NCBI GenBank assembly: GCA_937891045.1 | Contig: CALBEV010000119.1 | Span: forward strand, 1-41,036 | Length of the DNA stretch: 41,036 nt | Direction: 5' to 3' | Source of the DNA: an uncultured Burkholderiales bacterium | GTDB lineage: Bacteria > Pseudomonadota > Gammaproteobacteria > Burkholderiales > Burkholderiaceae | Shown: one piece after another, positions 26,242 to 34,758 of the stretch | Layout of the letters: each line of letters starts with the position of its first letter | Position numbering within the stretch: the first letter of the stretch is position 1 | Translations under genes and position numbers: made by a program | The notes under the pieces: model-generated | The model's input: only the letters and a program-made list of their open reading frames with translations | What the model was told of the DNA's origin: nothing | Databases searched by the model: none

Positions 26242-27381
26242 TCAGAGCTCTTCAATCCGCCGGGGCGGGTAGCTGTCCCAGGCTTGGCAGCCCGGGCATT
26301 GCCAGAAATGCTGCAGCGCTTCAAAGCCACAGGCGGCGCAGCGGTAGCGGCGCAGTGGTTTGGCGGCTTGCTCAAGGGCGCGTTGCACCTGGGGCTGTTG
26401 TGCCGGGTTGAGTTGTTCGCCAGCCAACCACTGGGTTGCAGCAATCAGCGAGGGGTGTTTCAGCAAATGCTGGGCGTAGAGCTCTCGGCTCAGATCTTGC
26501 CCCATGCTTTGTTGCAACTGAACGATGGCGTCCAACACGTCGAGGTTGTGGTCGGCGTGGTAGTTGTCTTGCAGCAAGGTCAAGACGCCAATTTGGCGCT
26601 GCACCTGGGGTGCCAAGGTGGCGAGTTTGTCCGCCACCAAGGGCAAGGCCGAAGGAATGTGCTGCGCCAATTGTTCCAATTGATCGCAGGCGGCTTCGGG
26701 CTGGCCTTGTTGCATCAACAATGCAGCCAAGGCCATGCGCGGGCGGGCATTGCCCGGCGCGGCTTGAATGGCTTCTATCAGCCATTGTTTGGCTTGAGCA
26801 GGGTCGGCGCTTTCGCTGGCCAACTCGCACAAATAATGGGCGCGGCGCACCGTGAATCTTCCTTGCCCCGCGTTGTCAAGTTGCAGGCTGATGTCGGCAG
26901 CTTGCTGCCAATCGCGGGTGCGCTCGTAAATCGTCAACAGGGCCAGCAAGGCTTGCGGTGCGAGTGTGGTGTCCATCAAAGGGCGCAGGGCTGTTTCGGC
27001 GCGGTCCAAGATACCGGCTTTCACATAGTCCAGGGCCAGGTCGTATTGGGCGCGTTCGCGGTCGGCGCTGCTCAGGTCGGCGCGGGCCAACAGGTGTTGG
27101 TGCACCCGCACCGCGCGTTCAAACTCGCCACGGCGGCGGAACAAATTGCCCAGCGCGAAGTGCAATTCGGAAGTGTCTGGGTCGCGTTGCACTGCCTCAA
27201 TGAAGGCGTCAATCGCTTGGTCTTGTTGCTCATTCAGCAGGTGGTTCAGACCTTTGAAATAGGCTTTGGGGTTGCTGCGGTTTTCCAATCGCAGCTGGCG
27301 CAGGTCAAACCGAGAGGCCAACCAACCCAACCCAAAGGCTATAGGCAGACCAATGAAAATCCAGCCAATTTGCAGGTCCAT
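26242..27381 (-). CDS. lapB: lipopolysaccharide assembly protein LapB
   Basis: 379 aa. An N-terminal membrane anchor (MDLQIGWIFIGLPIAFGLGW) is followed by YFKGLNHLLNEQQDQAIDAF and a series of TPR helices, then a C-terminal rubredoxin-like zinc knuckle with CAACG and CPGC. LapB (YciM) scaffolds FtsH-mediated control of LpxC and so lipopolysaccharide synthesis. The reading frame extends upstream over lapA, but the conserved membrane anchor sets the start at 27381. It overlaps nothing downstream; 104 nt separate it from the ComEA-like gene. Confidence 0.94.
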   Translation of the reverse strand: MDLQIGWIFIGLPIAFGLGWLASRFDLRQLRLENRSNPKAYFKGLNHLLNEQQDQAIDAFIEAVQRDPDTSELHFALGNLFRRRGEFERAVRVHQHLLARADLSSADRERAQYDLALDYVKAGILDRAETALRPLMDTTLAPQALLALLTIYERTRDWQQAADISLQLDNAGQGRFTVRRAHYLCELASESADPAQAKQWLIEAIQAAPGNARPRMALAALLMQQGQPEAACDQLEQLAQHIPSALPLVADKLATLAPQVQRQIGVLTLLQDNYHADHNLDVLDAIVQLQQSMGQDLSRELYAQHLLKHPSLIAATQWLAGEQLNPAQQPQVQRALEQAAKPLRRYRCAACGFEALQHFWQCPGCQAWDSYPPRRIEEL

Positions 27382-27394
27382 CAGGTGCTGATCC

Positions 27395-27691
27395 TCATGG
27401 TGTGTAGGGCAAATCAGGTGCAACCGGGGCGGCTGCTGGGGCCGGTGTTGGCTGCACAGCTTGCTGGGCCAAGCGACGTTGTCGCCACCAGCGCGGCACC
27501 ATGCCCAGCACACCCACGGCCACGCCGAGGGTGAAGACCACCAGCAAGACCAGCACCATCGGGGCATGCCACTCCAAACCCCATAGGAAGCGCACGGCGA
27601 CATCCTCTTTGTTGTTCAAAGCGAAGGCCAGCAGGATCAAAAAAATGGCTGCTTTCAGTGTCCACTGAAGCAGCCGCATGAATTGTTTCAA
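27395..27691 (-). CDS. lapA: lipopolysaccharide assembly protein LapA (DUF1049)
   Basis: 98 aa small inner-membrane protein with two hydrophobic segments at about 11-26 and 44-66. The conserved FALNNKEDVAVRFLWGLEW connects them, and the second helix runs into a basic PRWWRQRRLAQQ end. The C-terminal tail is Ala/Pro-rich. It stands 13 nt upstream of lapB and 26 nt downstream of ihfB, as in many proteobacteria. Confidence 0.92.
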   Translation of the reverse strand: MKQFMRLLQWTLKAAIFLILLAFALNNKEDVAVRFLWGLEWHAPMVLVLLVVFTLGVAVGVLGMVPRWWRQRRLAQQAVQPTPAPAAAPVAPDLPYTP

Positions 27692-27717
27692 AGTGTGTCC
27701 CCAGTGTCGGTGGAATT

Positions 27718-28038
27718 CTAGGGCTTGGAGGTGTCAGGCTGAGCCAAAAGATCTTTGGTGCGGACTTCAACCGCTTCGCGCAGCGCCTTGCCTTGTTTGA
27801 AATGGGGCACACGTTTTTCGGGAATGGCCACGCTTTCGCCCGAGCGCGGATTGCGGCCCATGCGGGGGGGACGGCGGTTGACCGAAAAGCTGCCAAAGCC
27901 ACGCAATTCAATGCGGTGGCCTTTCACCAAGGCGTCGCTCATCGCGTCAAGCAAGGCTTTGACGGCAAATTCCGCGTCGCGGTGGGTCAGCTGCGGGAAA
28001 CGCGCTGCCAGTTCTTCAACCAAATCACTGCGGGTCAT
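27718..28038 (-). CDS. ihfB: integration host factor subunit beta
   Basis: 106 aa HU/IHF-family nucleoid protein that bends DNA as a heterodimer with IHF-alpha. [20 protein letters not shown] is typical of the beta subunit, as is [20 protein letters not shown]. The intercalating proline is P65 in [10 protein letters not shown]-terminal extension of about 12 residues follows the core fold. It lies 93 nt downstream of rpsA, beyond two hairpins, an order conserved across gamma- and betaproteobacteria. Confidence 0.96.
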   Translation of the reverse strand: MTRSDLVEELAARFPQLTHRDAEFAVKALLDAMSDALVKGHRIELRGFGSFSVNRRPPRMGRNPRSGESVAIPEKRVPHFKQGKALREAVEVRTKDLLAQPDTSKP

Positions 28039-28062
28039 GTGTACTGCTTAGAGAGACCTTGG

Positions 28063-28130
28063 AAAAGCCACCGACGGCATGAAGCCCATCGGTGGTTCGG
28101 GTCACAGGGCCACCCAAGGTGGCCGCTGTG
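28063..28130 (-). terminator. double hairpin after rpsA
   Basis: Two stem-loops directly follow the rpsA stop on the minus strand. The first (28130-28103) has arms CACAG and GGCCACC against GGTGGCC and CTGTG around a TTG loop. The second (28095-28068) pairs CCACCGA with TCGGTGG, with inner GGGC/GCC pairing, and is followed by CTTTT. The U tract is short, so termination is probably partial, leaving some read-through to ihfB; the stems may also protect the rpsA mRNA 3' end. Confidence 0.6.
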
Positions 28131-28131
28131 A

Positions 28132-29811
28132 TCACTTCTCGGTGTTGTCCAACTTGGCACGCAACAAAGCGCCCAGGCTGGTGGTGCCCGCATTGCCCGA
28201 GTTTTGGCTCAGGGTTTGCATGGCTTCTTGTTGGTCCGCTTGGTCTTTCGCTTTGATCGACAACTGGATGTTGCGGGTCTTGCGGTCCACGTTGACCACC
28301 ACAGCGGTGACTTCGTCGCCGACTTTGAGCACCTGGCTGGCATCTTCCACGCGGTCGCGGGAGATTTCAGAGACGCGCAAGTAGCCGATGATGTCTTCGC
28401 CGAGGTCGATTTCTGCGCCTTTGGCGTCCACCGTTTTGACGGTGCCAGTGACGATTTGACCTTTGTCATTGACCGACACGAAGTTGGTGAAGGGGTCGGA
28501 ATCGAGTTGCTTGATGCCCAAGGAAATGCGCTCGCGCTCGACGTCCACAGCCAACACCAGGGCTTCGACTTCTTGGCCCTTTTTGAAGTTGCGCACGGCA
28601 GCTTCGCCAGTTTCGTTCCAAGACAGGTCGGACAAGTGCACCAAGCCATCGATGCCAGCGGCCAAGCCGACGAACACGCCGAAGTCGGTGATGGATTTGA
28701 TGGGGCCTTTGACACGGTCGCCGCGCTTGGTGGCGGAGGCGAACTCTTGCCAAGGGTTGGCTTTGCACTGTTTCATGCCCAAAGAAATGCGGCGTTTGTC
28801 TTCGTCGATCTCGAGGACCATGACTTCGACTTCATCGCCCAAAGCGACGATTTTGGAAGGGGCCACGTTTTTGTTGGTCCAGTCCATTTCAGACACGTGC
28901 ACCAAGCCTTCGATGCCGGGTTCGAGTTCGACAAACGCGCCGTAATCGGCGATGTTGGTGACCTTGCCGTGCATGCGGGTGCCTTGGGGGTAGCGGCGGT
29001 TGACGCCCATCCAAGGATCGTCGCCCATTTGTTTCAAGCCCAAAGACACGCGGTTTTTCTCGGTGTCGAACTTGAGAATTTTGGCGGTGATTTCTTGGCC
29101 AGCCACCACCACTTCGGAGGGGTGACGGACACGGCGCCAGGCCATGTCGGTGATGTGCAGCAAACCATCGATGCCGCCCAAATCGACAAAAGCGCCATAT
29201 TCGGTGATGTTTTTCACGACGCCGTGAACGATGGAACCTTCTTTCAGGTTTTCCATCAGTTTGGCGCGTTCTTCGCCCATGGAGGCTTCTATCACGGCGC
29301 GGCGTGACAACACGACGTTGTTGCGCTTGCGGTCGAGCTTGATGACCTTGAATTCCATGGTCTTGTTCTCGAAGGGCGACAAGTCTTTGATGGGGCGGGT
29401 GTCGATGAGGGAACCGGGCAAGAAGGCGCGGATGCCATTGACCAAGACGGTGAGGCCGCCTTTGACTTTGCCGCTGGTGGTGCCGGTCACGAATTCGCCG
29501 GATTCCAGGGCTTTTTCCAGGCTCATCCACGAGGCCAAACGCTTGGCGGTGTCGCGGCTGAGGATGGTGTCGCCGTAGCCGTTTTCGACCGAGCTGATGG
29601 CCACGGACACGAAGTCGCCGGCTTGAACTTCGAGTTCGCCGAGGTCGTTTTTAAATTCTTCAATCGGCACATAGGCTTCTGATTTCAGCCCTGCGTTGAC
29701 CACCACGTGGTTGTGCTCGACGCGAATGACTTCAGCGGTGATGACTTCACCGGTGCGCATTTCGGAGCGTTTCAGGGATTCTTCAAAGAGGGCTGCAAAA
29801 GATTCAGACAT
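28132..29811 (-). CDS. rpsA: 30S ribosomal protein S1
   Basis: 559 aa, the usual length. Six S1 RNA-binding repeats are visible, for example [20 protein letters not shown], then [20 protein letters not shown] and [20 protein letters not shown], preceded by two more divergent N-terminal repeats that bind the ribosome. S1 recruits mRNAs with weak Shine-Dalgarno sequences. It sits downstream of aroA-cmk with a 151-nt leader that contains the palindrome AACCGCGGTT near 29892-29901; the leader may hold the rpsA promoter and a site for S1 autoregulation. Confidence 0.98.
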   Translation of the reverse strand: MSESFAALFEESLKRSEMRTGEVITAEVIRVEHNHVVVNAGLKSEAYVPIEEFKNDLGELEVQAGDFVSVAISSVENGYGDTILSRDTAKRLASWMSLEKALESGEFVTGTTSGKVKGGLTVLVNGIRAFLPGSLIDTRPIKDLSPFENKTMEFKVIKLDRKRNNVVLSRRAVIEASMGEERAKLMENLKEGSIVHGVVKNITEYGAFVDLGGIDGLLHITDMAWRRVRHPSEVVVAGQEITAKILKFDTEKNRVSLGLKQMGDDPWMGVNRRYPQGTRMHGKVTNIADYGAFVELEPGIEGLVHVSEMDWTNKNVAPSKIVALGDEVEVMVLEIDEDKRRISLGMKQCKANPWQEFASATKRGDRVKGPIKSITDFGVFVGLAAGIDGLVHLSDLSWNETGEAAVRNFKKGQEVEALVLAVDVERERISLGIKQLDSDPFTNFVSVNDKGQIVTGTVKTVDAKGAEIDLGEDIIGYLRVSEISRDRVEDASQVLKVGDEVTAVVVNVDRKTRNIQLSIKAKDQADQQEAMQTLSQNSGNAGTTSLGALLRAKLDNTEK

Positions 29812-29962
29812 TCAATTTCCTAATTTCGTCGGCCAAGCGGCAAGCTGCGCTGTGGCAGCCTAGAAAAACTTGATCGACTTGGTTTGCGGCAGAACCGCGG
29901 TTGGGTGAAACAACCTGAGCACCAGTGCGCCAAGCAGCGCGAGAGGGGTGTTCAGGAGCGGG

Positions 29963-31999
29963 TCAGGGGCGGCCGGAGCCAAACACCTGTTTGCTTTGCC
30001 ACCAGGCCAACACTTGTGCCACCGATTCCTCGATGGAGAGCAGGGAGTTGTCCAGGTGCATTGCGTCTGCGGCGGGCTTCAAAGGGGCAACGCTGCGCTG
30101 TGTGTCGCGGGCGTCGCGCGCCTCCAAGTCTGCGCGAAGAGCCGAGATTGTAGTGGAAAAACCCTTTGAAATCAGTTGCTTGTGACGCCGTTCGGCTCTT
30201 TTTTCAGCACTGGCGGTGAGAAACACCTTCAAAGGCGCGCCGGGGAAGATGACCGTGCCCATGTCGCGGCCATCGGCCAAGAGCCCAGGTAGCTGTTGGA
30301 AGCTGTGCTGCAACTCCACCAAGGCTTGCCGCACTTTGGGCAGCACCGAGACTTTGGAGGCGTTCATCCCGGCTTCTTCGGTACGGATTTCATGGCCAAT
30401 ATTGAAGCCAGACAGAAGCACTTGCTCACCTACAAAAGATACTGGCAGGCTGCGTGCCAGCTCGGCGATGGCATTTTCGTGGGCGAGGTCAAGGCTCAAA
30501 CCGGCTTGCAAGGCGGCAAAGGCGGTGACCCGGTAAAGCGCGCCGCTGTCGAGGTAGTGGTAGCCCAAGGCTTGCGCCACCAAAGCGGCCAGCGTGCCTT
30601 TGCCCGAGGCGGTGGGACCGTCGATGCAGATGACCGGCACTGCTTTGGCCTGGGCCAGGCTGAACAAAGCTTCAAAGTAATCGGGGAAGGTTTTGGCCAC
30701 GCATTTCGGGTCTTCGATGCGCACCGGTAGCCCCGCAGGATTGAACGCCGCCAGCGAAAAACACATGGCGATGCGGTGGTCGTCGTAGGTGTGGATGCTG
30801 GCGGCTTGCCAAGTTTGGATGGGATGGATGCGAATCCAATCCGGTCCTTCTTCCACCTGTGCGCTCAGTTTGCGGGCTTCGGTGGCCATGGCGGCGATGC
30901 GGTCGGTTTCTTTCACCCGCCAGCTGGCGATGTTGCGCAAGGTGCTGGGGCCGTCGGCATAGAGCGCCATGACGGCCAAGGTCATGGCGGCGTCGGGGAT
31001 CTGGTTGCAGTCCATGTCGATGGCACGCAGGGGCCAAGCCCCTCGGCAGGTTTGCACCCAGTTGGGGCCACTGGTGATGACCGCGCCCATGTGGGCAGCA
31101 GCGTCCATGAAGCGGATATCGCCCTGAATGGAGTCGGCCCCCACGCCTTGAATCCGCACGCCCTCAGCGGAGGCGATGGCACCCAAGGCAATGAAATAAC
31201 TGGCCGACGAGGCATCGGCTTCCACCGGCAAGCTGCCCGGCGAGGTGTAGCGGCTGCCGGCGGGAATGGTGAAGCGCTGCCAGCCCTCGCGCTGCACCGT
31301 CACGCCAAAGCGCTGCAACAGGTTCAGGGTGATGTCGATGTAGGGCTTGGAAATGAGCTCGCCCACCACCTCGATGACGATGTCTTGGCCAAAGGCGTTG
31401 GCCGCAGAACTGGGGCTGATCGAGGAAGCGCGGTGCTGCGCCGCCAAGGGCAGCGCCAACAGCAACGCCGTCAAGAACTGGCTCGAGACGTCGCCGCGCA
31501 CCTGGATGGGCGCGTCCAGTTGCAAGCCTTTGTGGCCTTGCAGGTGCAGCGGCGGAAAGCCGTGTTGGCCGGAGTAATCGATCTGGCAACCCAGCTGGCG
31601 CAAGGCGTCCACCAGGTCGCCGATGGGCCGCTCGTGCATGCGCGGCACGCCATGCAGCTGGGCGTTTGCGCCCATCAACGCCAAGGCGGCGGTGAGCGGG
31701 CGCATGGCCGTGCCCGCGTTGCCCATGAACAAATCCAAGCTTTGGGCTGGCACTTGGCCGTTCAGCCCGGTGATGCGCACCGTGCTGCCGTCCACCTCAA
31801 CGGCGCAGCCCATTTGGCGCAACGCCGCCAGCATGACCCGGGTGTCGTCCGAATCCAGCAGGTCGTGCAAAGTGGTCGTCCCTTCGCACAAGGCAGCGAG
31901 CAGCAACACCCGGTTGGAAATGCTTTTCGAGCCCGGCAGGGTGACCGTGCCTTGGGCACTGGACAGGGCGGGAACGTCGAGGAAGGCGGTGCTGTACAT
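29963..31999 (-). CDS. aroA-cmk: fused EPSP synthase / cytidylate kinase
   Basis: 678 aa single frame joining two enzymes. Residues 1 to about 450 are 5-enolpyruvylshikimate-3-phosphate synthase (shikimate pathway): [10 protein letters not shown] at 21-30, NAGTAMRPL at 94-102, [11 protein letters not shown] and [11 protein letters not shown], all typical of the class I enzyme. Residues from about 455 are cytidylate kinase (CMP/dCMP to CDP), with P-loop GPTASGKGT at 461-469, [12 protein letters not shown] and [10 protein letters not shown]. The linker is only a few residues and no internal stop or start with a ribosome binding site is visible. Separate adjacent aroA and cmk are the rule in other proteobacteria; fusions occur in some Burkholderiales. 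The start is 1 nt after the tyrA stop. Confidence 0.96.
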   Translation of the reverse strand: MYSTAFLDVPALSSAQGTVTLPGSKSISNRVLLLAALCEGTTTLHDLLDSDDTRVMLAALRQMGCAVEVDGSTVRITGLNGQVPAQSLDLFMGNAGTAMRPLTAALALMGANAQLHGVPRMHERPIGDLVDALRQLGCQIDYSGQHGFPPLHLQGHKGLQLDAPIQVRGDVSSQFLTALLLALPLAAQHRASSISPSSAANAFGQDIVIEVVGELISKPYIDITLNLLQRFGVTVQREGWQRFTIPAGSRYTSPGSLPVEADASSASYFIALGAIASAEGVRIQGVGADSIQGDIRFMDAAAHMGAVITSGPNWVQTCRGAWPLRAIDMDCNQIPDAAMTLAVMALYADGPSTLRNIASWRVKETDRIAAMATEARKLSAQVEEGPDWIRIHPIQTWQAASIHTYDDHRIAMCFSLAAFNPAGLPVRIEDPKCVAKTFPDYFEALFSLAQAKAVPVICIDGPTASGKGTLAALVAQALGYHYLDSGALYRVTAFAALQAGLSLDLAHENAIAELARSLPVSFVGEQVLLSGFNIGHEIRTEEAGMNASKVSVLPKVRQALVELQHSFQQLPGLLADGRDMGTVIFPGAPLKVFLTASAEKRAERRHKQLISKGFSTTISALRADLEARDARDTQRSVAPLKPAADAMHLDNSLLSIEESVAQVLAWWQSKQVFGSGRP

Positions 32000-32000
32000 C

Positions 32001-32900
32001 TCAGTCTTCTTGGCTGTCGCCCACCGAGCTTGCAGGCTTGCCCAGTTGCCAAGCGCTTCGGGCTTGGCTCGCTTGTGCGATCAGCGCTTGCAACTGCCCG
32101 GCGTCGCCTTGCGTGATGGCAGCTTCGAGTTGCTCCAAGGCGATGCGGAAATGCGTGGTTTGGGTCAACACCTGATGAGCATTGGCCAAGAAAATGTCGC
32201 GCCAAATGGCCGGGTCGCCAGCGGCAATGCGCGAAAAATCTCTGAAGCCCGGGCCTGCCAGCTTCAAAAATGCCGACGCTTGGGGCTGCTGCAACAAGCC
32301 ATTCACCTGCGCAAACGCCAGCAAATGTGGCACATGGCTCACGGCGGCGAAAGTTTGGTCGTGCGCTTCGGGCGTCATGCTGTGAACCCGGCTGCCCAAG
32401 GCTTGCCACAACGCCGTGGCGGTTGCGATTTGCGCAGGCGTGTTGTGGTCCAAGGGCGTCAGGATGAGCGCCCGGTCTTGGTAGAGCGAGGCGTCGGCAT
32501 GGTCCACACCGGCCTGTGCTTTGCCAGCGATGGGGTGGGCGGGTAAAAAGCAAGTCAGTTTGTCGCCCATGGCGGCGCGGGCCGCGGCCACCACGTCGGT
32601 TTTGGTGGAACCCACGTCCATCACCAAACATTCAGCGCTTAAGTGCGGGGCGATATCGGCCAAACAAGCGGCGGTGTGGCTGACCGGCACGGCAATCAAC
32701 ACCAGGTCCGCGCCTTGCACCGCTTCGGCGGCGCTTTGGGCAGCTTGGTGAATGACGCCGCGTTGCAAAGCCTTGTCGCGCGTGGCCTGCGAAGGGCTGA
32801 AGCCCACGACCTTGTCCACCAAGTGTTTGTCTTGCAGCGCCAACGCAAAGGACGCGCCCATCAGGCCGCAGCCGACCAAGCCGAGTTGCTTGAATTTCAT
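32001..32900 (-). CDS. tyrA: prephenate dehydrogenase
   Basis: 299 aa NAD(P)-dependent enzyme that converts prephenate to 4-hydroxyphenylpyruvate for tyrosine synthesis. The Rossmann motif [16 protein letters not shown] is near residue 7. Conserved DVGSTKTDV and [17 protein letters not shown] follow, and the helical C-terminal dimerisation domain starts at about 170. The start at 32900 is set by the Rossmann strand; the frame is open for 36 more codons upstream inside the antitoxin gene. The ATG overlaps the stop of the MNT antitoxin gene (ATGA), so tyrA translation is likely coupled to it. Confidence 0.95.
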   Translation of the reverse strand: MKFKQLGLVGCGLMGASFALALQDKHLVDKVVGFSPSQATRDKALQRGVIHQAAQSAAEAVQGADLVLIAVPVSHTAACLADIAPHLSAECLVMDVGSTKTDVVAAARAAMGDKLTCFLPAHPIAGKAQAGVDHADASLYQDRALILTPLDHNTPAQIATATALWQALGSRVHSMTPEAHDQTFAAVSHVPHLLAFAQVNGLLQQPQASAFLKLAGPGFRDFSRIAAGDPAIWRDIFLANAHQVLTQTTHFRIALEQLEAAITQGDAGQLQALIAQASQARSAWQLGKPASSVGDSQED

Positions 32901-33241
32901 GCGCCCACTTTCAAAGGGGTGGCTTCTTGCAACACCTGGTATTGGGCTTGAATGTGTTGTTGAAAGTCTGGCGAAATGTCTTGCCAAACCAGCATGTCCA
33001 CAGCGCAAGGCAGCAGGCTTTCTTCCAAAGCTTCGCGCAGCAAAGAAAGTTTGGTTTTGTCGCTGTCCTTGGCGAAGAACACCAAATCCAGATCAGAGCT
33101 GGCACGCGCAGTGCCCTTGACCCGCGAGCCAAAGGCCCACACTTGAAGATGCGGCACGTGTTGTGCCAGCAAACCCAGCAGCATGGCGTGCTGGGCGTCG
33201 CTGAGTTGCAAATGGTGAGCAGGCAGGATGCTCATGCCCAT
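32897..33241 (-). CDS. mntA: MNT-type minimal nucleotidyltransferase antitoxin
   Basis: 114 aa (or 112 aa from the second ATG at 33235, which overlaps the HEPN stop as ATGA). The nucleotidyltransferase signature is AFGSRVKGTARASSDLDLVF, with GS at 38-39, D50 and D52, and a third acidic residue D82 in VDMLVW. Such proteins pair with HEPN RNases; in the characterised MntA/HepT system the MNT protein neutralises the toxin by adding AMP. The catalytic triad looks intact. It lies between the HEPN gene and tyrA, overlapping both, inside the aromatic amino acid operon. Confidence 0.88.
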   Translation of the reverse strand: MGMSILPAHHLQLSDAQHAMLLGLLAQHVPHLQVWAFGSRVKGTARASSDLDLVFFAKDSDKTKLSLLREALEESLLPCAVDMLVWQDISPDFQQHIQAQYQVLQEATPLKVGA

Positions 33242-33654
33242 GTTTCACCCGTGAGGGTTTGGTACAGAGCGACGGCGTCAGCGATGAATCCGGGCATCAG
33301 GGCCAACGTGGATGCCGCTTTCAGGCCGTCGTCGTCGTGGGCGGTTTGCACCCGCGCTTCAGCGCAAATCAGCCACTGTGCATCGCTGTTGACCAACAAT
33401 TGGTTGTCAGCAGCAATCCGAAAAATCGGTTTGGGGCTGTTGGGTAATTCGGGTAGGCCCAGTTTTTCGTTCAGATGGCGTTTGAGGATTTTCCAAATGC
33501 AGTCATAGCAAGTTTCAAAGCGTTGTATCACCGACTCGGCAATGCCTTCCTTGTCCAAGTCACTGAAGCCTTGTCGGGCATGCAAACTTTGCAAATTGGC
33601 ATGCTGGCGCTGCAGTTGCTGCAATGATTTTTTGAACTTGCTGTAGTCGATCAT
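33232..33654 (-). CDS. hepT: HEPN-domain toxin / HI0074-family nucleotidyltransferase-binding protein
   Basis: 140 aa all-helical protein. It matches the HI0074 family pattern: FKKSLQQLQ near the start, QRFETCYDCIWKILKRHLNE at about 44-63, an SPKPIFRIA stretch and the RNase-type R-x4-H motif R101-VQTA-H106. The family form is usually RNxxxHxY; here it is RVQTAHDDD, so the asparagine and the nearby tyrosine are missing. Known HEPN/MNT pairs are toxin-antitoxin systems in which HEPN cuts RNA. It starts 9 nt after pheA and overlaps the MNT gene. A non-toxic regulatory role remains possible given the motif changes. Confidence 0.85.
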   Translation of the reverse strand: MIDYSKFKKSLQQLQRQHANLQSLHARQGFSDLDKEGIAESVIQRFETCYDCIWKILKRHLNEKLGLPELPNSPKPIFRIAADNQLLVNSDAQWLICAEARVQTAHDDDGLKAASTLALMPGFIADAVALYQTLTGETWA

Positions 33655-33663
33655 GCCGACCCC

Positions 33664-34758
33664 TTAAGCGCCAACCGGGTAGGAGCCAATCACTTTGTAA
33701 AACGCGCACAGGCTTTGCAGCTCTTGCAGCGCCTTGGCCACATGCGGCTGGCTGATGTGGCCGTCGAGGTCGATGTAGAAGTAGTACTCCCACTGGCCTG
33801 ATTTGGCGGGGCGCGACTCGAAGCGGGTCATGGACACGCCGTTGGCTTTCAGCGGCATCAGCAGGTCGTGGACCGCGCCGGGTTTGTTGGTGACTGACAC
33901 CACCAAGGAGGTGCAATCTTTGCCAGACGCGGGAGGCGTTTCCATGGTTTGCGGCAAGCTGATGATGGCAAAGCGGGTGCGGTTGTAGGCCTCGTCTTGG
34001 ATGGCGTGGGCCACCACATGCAAACCAAATTCAGCGCCCGCGCGTTCGCTGGCCAGGCCTGCCCAAGTGGGGTTGGTGGCGGCCAAACGGGCGCCTTCGG
34101 CGTTGCTGGCCACGGCACGGCGCTCGGCGTGCGGGAGGTGTTTGTTCAGCCATTCTTGGCATTGGCCCAGGGCTTGCGGGTGCGCCAACACCACCTCGAT
34201 GCCTTCGAGCGACGGCGACTGGCGCAACAGGTTGTGGCGCACTAAGAGGCTCACCTCACCAATCACGTGCACCGGTGTGCGCAAGAACAAATCGAGGGAG
34301 CGGGCCACCGCGCCTTCGGTGGAGTTCTCCACACCCACCACACCATATTGCGCGGTGCCGGCCGTGGTGGCTTGGAACACCTCGTCAAAGTTGTTGCAGT
34401 AAATCAGCTCGGCGGCGCTGCCGAAAAATTCGATAGCCGCTTGTTCGCAAAACGTGCCCACGGGGCCGAGCACCGCTACGCGTTGCGGCGCTTCGAGGGC
34501 CAAACAGGCCGACATGATTTCGCGCCAAATGGCGGCCACGTGTTGGTTTTTCAGCGGGCCGGGGTTGAGCGATTGGATTTTCTCCAGCACCTGCGCCACG
34601 CGGTCGGGGCGGAAAAACGGCGAGCCTTCGGCGCGTTTGATGTCGCCCACAGCCTCGGCCAAATGGGCACGCTGGTTCAGCAGTTGCAGCAGTTGGCCGT
34701 CGAGTTGGTCGATCTGCACCCGCAGATCGGCCAGGGTGGGCTTGACGCCGTCGGTCAT
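33664..34758 (-). CDS. pheA: bifunctional chorismate mutase / prephenate dehydratase (P-protein)
   Basis: 364 aa, with three domains. AroQ chorismate mutase (about 8-90) contains [20 protein letters not shown]. Prephenate dehydratase (about 95-275) starts [16 protein letters not shown] and has the catalytic TRF in NRTRFAII. The C-terminal ACT domain (about 285-355) contains the phenylalanine-binding ESRP motif in RFESRPAK, so feedback inhibition by phenylalanine is expected. The start overlaps the gyrA stop by 4 nt; serC, often found between these two genes, is absent. Confidence 0.97.
   Translation of the reverse strand: MTDGVKPTLADLRVQIDQLDGQLLQLLNQRAHLAEAVGDIKRAEGSPFFRPDRVAQVLEKIQSLNPGPLKNQHVAAIWREIMSACLALEAPQRVAVLGPVGTFCEQAAIEFFGSAAELIYCNNFDEVFQATTAGTAQYGVVGVENSTEGAVARSLDLFLRTPVHVIGEVSLLVRHNLLRQSPSLEGIEVVLAHPQALGQCQEWLNKHLPHAERRAVASNAEGARLAATNPTWAGLASERAGAEFGLHVVAHAIQDEAYNRTRFAIISLPQTMETPPASGKDCTSLVVSVTNKPGAVHDLLMPLKANGVSMTRFESRPAKSGQWEYYFYIDLDGHISQPHVAKALQELQSLCAFYKVIGSYPVGA

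Noticed and set aside
30776..32116. 446-codon frame antisense to aroA-cmk, and the 465-codon frame antisense to lapB/lapA (26137-27534)
   Set aside because: Both mirror well-supported genes and show no domain or ribosome binding site.
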